DNA from: DATGUA01 sp035301545
Lineage (GTDB): Bacteria; Bacillota; Clostridia; Tissierellales; Tissierellaceae
DNA length: 46,414 nucleotides
Direction: 5' to 3'
NCBI GenBank assembly: GCA_035301545.1
Contig: DATGUA010000066.1
Span: 1 to 46,414, forward strand
Numbering within the stretch: the first letter of the stretch is position 1; each line of letters starts with the position of its first letter. The notes below the pieces were generated by a model that searched no databases, was not told the DNA's origin, and saw nothing but the letters and a program-made list of their open reading frames with translations. This document shows positions 44,073 to 46,414 of this stretch, piece by piece. The translations under genes were made by a program, and so were the position numbers.

Positions 44073-44289
44073 ATGTGAGATTGGAGCCATTGTATAATAT
44101 CGTTTTCAATTATTCTATAATCCTTATGATTTCAAGCCATTGAGCAGATATGAAATATTTTGAAAAAAGTCAAATTTTAAACAAAGTTTATATTTTTTAA
44201 CGATATTTAAGTGATAAATTTATACACATATAGACTGATATATCTTTTTTAAAATAAAATTGATATAATTATTTGGAGGAGTGAAATAA

Positions 44290-45672
44290 ATGGTAAGAAG
44301 AAAAAGAAGTAAAGTAATTGAAATGGAAATAATAGAAACACATTTTCCAAATAAATCAATAGGGACACACAATGATAAGATTATAAAGATAAAAGGTGGA
44401 ATAAAGGGACAAAAGGTAAAAGTCCTATTAGGAAGGAAAAGAAGAGATTATATTCAAGGGAAACTACTTGAAGTATTAGAAAAGTCTCCATTAGAGAAAA
44501 ATATAACTTCTCAACCTTTAGATAAAAGTGGTGCATGTTCTTATGCAGGATTATTATATGAAGATGAGATAGATTTAAAGGAGAAACAAGTTTTAGATTT
44601 GTTTAAAAGAAAAGGTATAGGGAATATTAATTTTTTGGGAATAGAAAGAAGTCCTAATGTAGAAGGATATAGAAATAAAATGGAATATACTTTTGGAGAT
44701 GAGGTAAAAGATGGACCTTTAATACTAGGATTACATGAAAGAGGAAAATTCTATTCGATTGTAGATAGTGATGGATGTAACATGGTAGATAGTGATTTTA
44801 CTAATATAAGAAAAAGTGTAATGAATTATTTTAGAGACTTAGAGATGCCCCATTATCATAGAATATCACATGTTGGGTTTTTAAGACATCTAGTTATAAG
44901 AAAAGCATTGTCTACTGGAGAAATATTAATTAATTTAGTAACTTCTAGTCAAGAAGAATTAGATAAAGAAGATTTTGTAAATATCTTATTAGACTGTGAG
45001 AAAAGTCATCTTATAGAAGGAAGTAAAATAATAGGTATACTTCACACGATAAATGATGGTCTAGGAGATGTAGTGCAAGCAGATAATTTAGAATTATTAT
45101 ATGGTAGAGATTATATAGTAGAAGAGATTCTAGATTTGAAATTTGAGATTTCACCATTTTCATTTTTTCAAACTAATACTTATGGGGCGGAAAAATTATA
45201 TAGGCTAGTGAGAGAATTTGCAGGGGATATTCAAGATAAGACTATATTTGACTTATATTCGGGTACAGGTACTATTGCTCAAATTATGGCTCCTCTAGCA
45301 AGAAAGGTTATAGGTATAGAAATAGTAGAAGAAGCAGTAGAAAAGGCTAGAGATAATTCTAAATTAAATGAATTAGATAATGTGGAATTTATAGCAGGAG
45401 ATGTGTTAAAAGAAGTAGATAAACTAGAAGATAAGGCAGATATAATAGTAATAGATCCACCAAGAGATGGAATTCATCCTAAGGCTATAAATAAGATAAT
45501 AGATTTTAATCCTGAGACCTTTGTCTATGTATCATGTAATCCTAATACATTGGTAAGGGATTTACAGGTATTTATAGAAAGAGGATATAAGATTGAGAAG
45601 ACTAAGCTCATGGATATGTTCCCAAGGACACCACACGTTGAATCAGTTTGCCTACTTACAAGAAAATTTTAA
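44290..45672 (+). CDS. 23S rRNA (uracil-5-)-methyltransferase, RlmCD/RumA family, Fe-S cysteines missing
   Basis: This 460-residue AdoMet-dependent methyltransferase has an N-terminal TRAM-like domain (residues ~10-65), a central RNA-binding domain and a C-terminal Rossmann domain. Motifs are FDLYSGTGTIAQIMAP for AdoMet, VIDPPRDGIHPKA, the catalytic cysteine in FVYVSCNPNTLVRDL, and MDMFPRTPHVESVCLL at the end. It would form 5-methyluridine in 23S rRNA. Most relatives carry a Cx(5)CGGC Fe-S motif before the FKEKQV-like segment; here the stretch reads SGACSYAGLLYEDEIDLKEKQV with one cysteine, so no cluster is expected. The start follows GGAGGAG. Confidence 0.9.
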   Translation: MVRRKRSKVIEMEIIETHFPNKSIGTHNDKIIKIKGGIKGQKVKVLLGRKRRDYIQGKLLEVLEKSPLEKNITSQPLDKSGACSYAGLLYEDEIDLKEKQVLDLFKRKGIGNINFLGIERSPNVEGYRNKMEYTFGDEVKDGPLILGLHERGKFYSIVDSDGCNMVDSDFTNIRKSVMNYFRDLEMPHYHRISHVGFLRHLVIRKALSTGEILINLVTSSQEELDKEDFVNILLDCEKSHLIEGSKIIGILHTINDGLGDVVQADNLELLYGRDYIVEEILDLKFEISPFSFFQTNTYGAEKLYRLVREFAGDIQDKTIFDLYSGTGTIAQIMAPLARKVIGIEIVEEAVEKARDNSKLNELDNVEFIAGDVLKEVDKLEDKADIIVIDPPRDGIHPKAINKIIDFNPETFVYVSCNPNTLVRDLQVFIERGYKIEKTKLMDMFPRTPHVESVCLLTRKF

Positions 45673-45686
45673 ATAATATATAATAA

Positions 45687-45730
45687 TTGCCAAGACTATT
45701 ATATTATCGATAATATAATAGTCTTGGCAA
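45687..45730. repeat. Perfect 44-bp palindrome after the rRNA methyltransferase gene
   Basis: TTGCCAAGACTATTATATTA plus TC meets its exact reverse complement with no loop at TCGA. It could act as a terminator between the convergent methyltransferase and ferritin genes, but there is no T run on the plus side (AGATAAATT follows), so this is uncertain. Confidence 0.85.
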
Positions 45731-45801
45731 AGATAAATTAAAAATCAAATTATAATTTATTCATTTTACATTCTCAGTTCAATTATTAGACTAGGATTTC
45801 T

Positions 45802-46293
45802 TTATCCTAGATCTTTGATTCTATTTTCAACGTCTAGTAATGCAGCTTTGTCTTCACCTGCAAATTCAACCAAATCTAATACACCACGGAAGAGATCTTC
45901 TTCTTCAACTTGCTCATCAACATAAGTGCGTAGAAAATTTTCAGCAGCATAATTGTTTTCATCTATAGCTATTTTTAATATACCTCTAATACTTGCTGAA
46001 ATTTCCTTCTCATGATCTAGAGCAGCCTTGAAAGCATCTAAAGCGGAATTATAAACTGTAGGTTGTTCCTCTATGCTGTTGAATTCTACATGTCCATCGA
46101 CATCTTCGACAAAAGTTCTAAAGTCTTCGGCATGTTCTCTTTCTTCTACAGCATGATCACCAAAGAATTTAGCAAATCCTAGTAGAGATCTTTCTCTAAA
46201 ATATTGTTCAATTCCTAAGTATTTATATGCAGCTTCTAGCTCCATTGAAATTTGTTTGTTAAGTGAATTTTGTAGATTATTATTAAGTTTCAT
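45802..46293 (-). CDS. ftn: Ferritin
   Basis: This 163-residue four-helix bundle protein is a non-haem ferritin that stores iron as ferric mineral in a 24-subunit shell. Ferroxidase ligands are visible: Glu in SMELEAAYKYL, the EEREHAEDF motif, and EEEDLFRGVL in the last helix. The length is usual for bacterial ferritins. The start chosen is the ATG at 46293 after AGGAGGG; the longer frame from 46323 has no site. It stands alone on the minus strand. No iron-box-like operator is recognised upstream. The final 120 bases of the window show no gene. Confidence 0.94.
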   Translation of the reverse strand: MKLNNNLQNSLNKQISMELEAAYKYLGIEQYFRERSLLGFAKFFGDHAVEEREHAEDFRTFVEDVDGHVEFNSIEEQPTVYNSALDAFKAALDHEKEISASIRGILKIAIDENNYAAENFLRTYVDEQVEEEDLFRGVLDLVEFAGEDKAALLDVENRIKDLG

Positions 46294-46414
46294 AATCTTA
46301 TCCCTCCTAAAATATTTAATCACTATTTTAATAGATACCCTTTGAATTATACCTAAAACATAAATTTTATATTTATTTAATTAAATTTTAAATGGACTAT
46401 ATTTCTAAGATTTA

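Noticed and set aside
1..46414. CRISPR arrays, tRNA or rRNA genes, prophage or transposase genes
   Set aside because: No regularly spaced repeats, cloverleaf sequences, rRNA stretches, or integrase/transposase motifs were found by eye on either strand.

Overview
The window is low-GC DNA with strong Gram-positive Shine-Dalgarno sites, four T-box leaders, three c-di-AMP (ydaO-type) riboswitches and many intrinsic terminators. This points to an anaerobic Firmicute of the Clostridia/Tissierellia kind. Amino-acid and peptide uptake genes, B12-dependent MetH and class II ribonucleotide reductase, and two betaine transporters suggest an amino-acid-using, B12-dependent anaerobe that faces changing salinity. 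No rRNA, tRNA, CRISPR array, phage or intact insertion sequence was seen.

Layout. 1-2.9 kb: MATE efflux pump and a convergent aldehyde dehydrogenase. 2.9-7.9 kb: a T-box leader with an Asn (AAC) specifier controls a translation operon. It encodes an AspRS fused to GatC, a shortened GatA-like protein that has lost all three amidase catalytic residues, and a GatB with its main motifs intact. This looks like a dedicated and rebuilt Asp-tRNA(Asn) to Asn-tRNA(Asn) route, and it is the most unusual item here. 8.0-10.8 kb: a T-box leader whose specifier reads AGG (Arg) precedes a YjiH-family membrane protein and a PLP-dependent dehydratase. 10.9-16.4 kb: a complete oligopeptide/dipeptide ABC operon with a hairpin after the binding-protein gene. 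16.6-18.1 kb: a c-di-AMP riboswitch controls an opine-dehydrogenase-family gene. 18.1-22.2 kb: two M20 amidohydrolases and an AbgT transporter. 22.2-25.4 kb: a degraded piece of a second opine-dehydrogenase gene beside a perfect inverted repeat, an unknown small protein, and a LemA/DUF2207 pair. 25.4-28.3 kb: metNIQ behind a Met T-box on the minus strand. 28.4-29.4 kb: a VanY-like carboxypeptidase. 29.4-33.8 kb: a second Met T-box controls metF, a stand-alone MetH activation protein and metH. 33.8-36.9 kb: ZIP metal transporter and nrdJ. 37.0-44.0 kb: two betaine-type ABC operons on the minus strand with different gene orders, each led by a near-identical promoter plus c-di-AMP riboswitch. 44.3-46.3 kb: an RlmCD-like rRNA methyltransferase and ferritin.

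How it works together. Charged-tRNA sensing tunes Asn-tRNA formation, a probable Arg-linked transporter, Met uptake and Met synthesis. c-di-AMP sensing tunes osmolyte uptake and probably an opine-type metabolite. Many start codons were moved inward from the longest reading frame to the codon with a proper ribosome binding site. All family names rest on reading motifs by eye; no database search was run.
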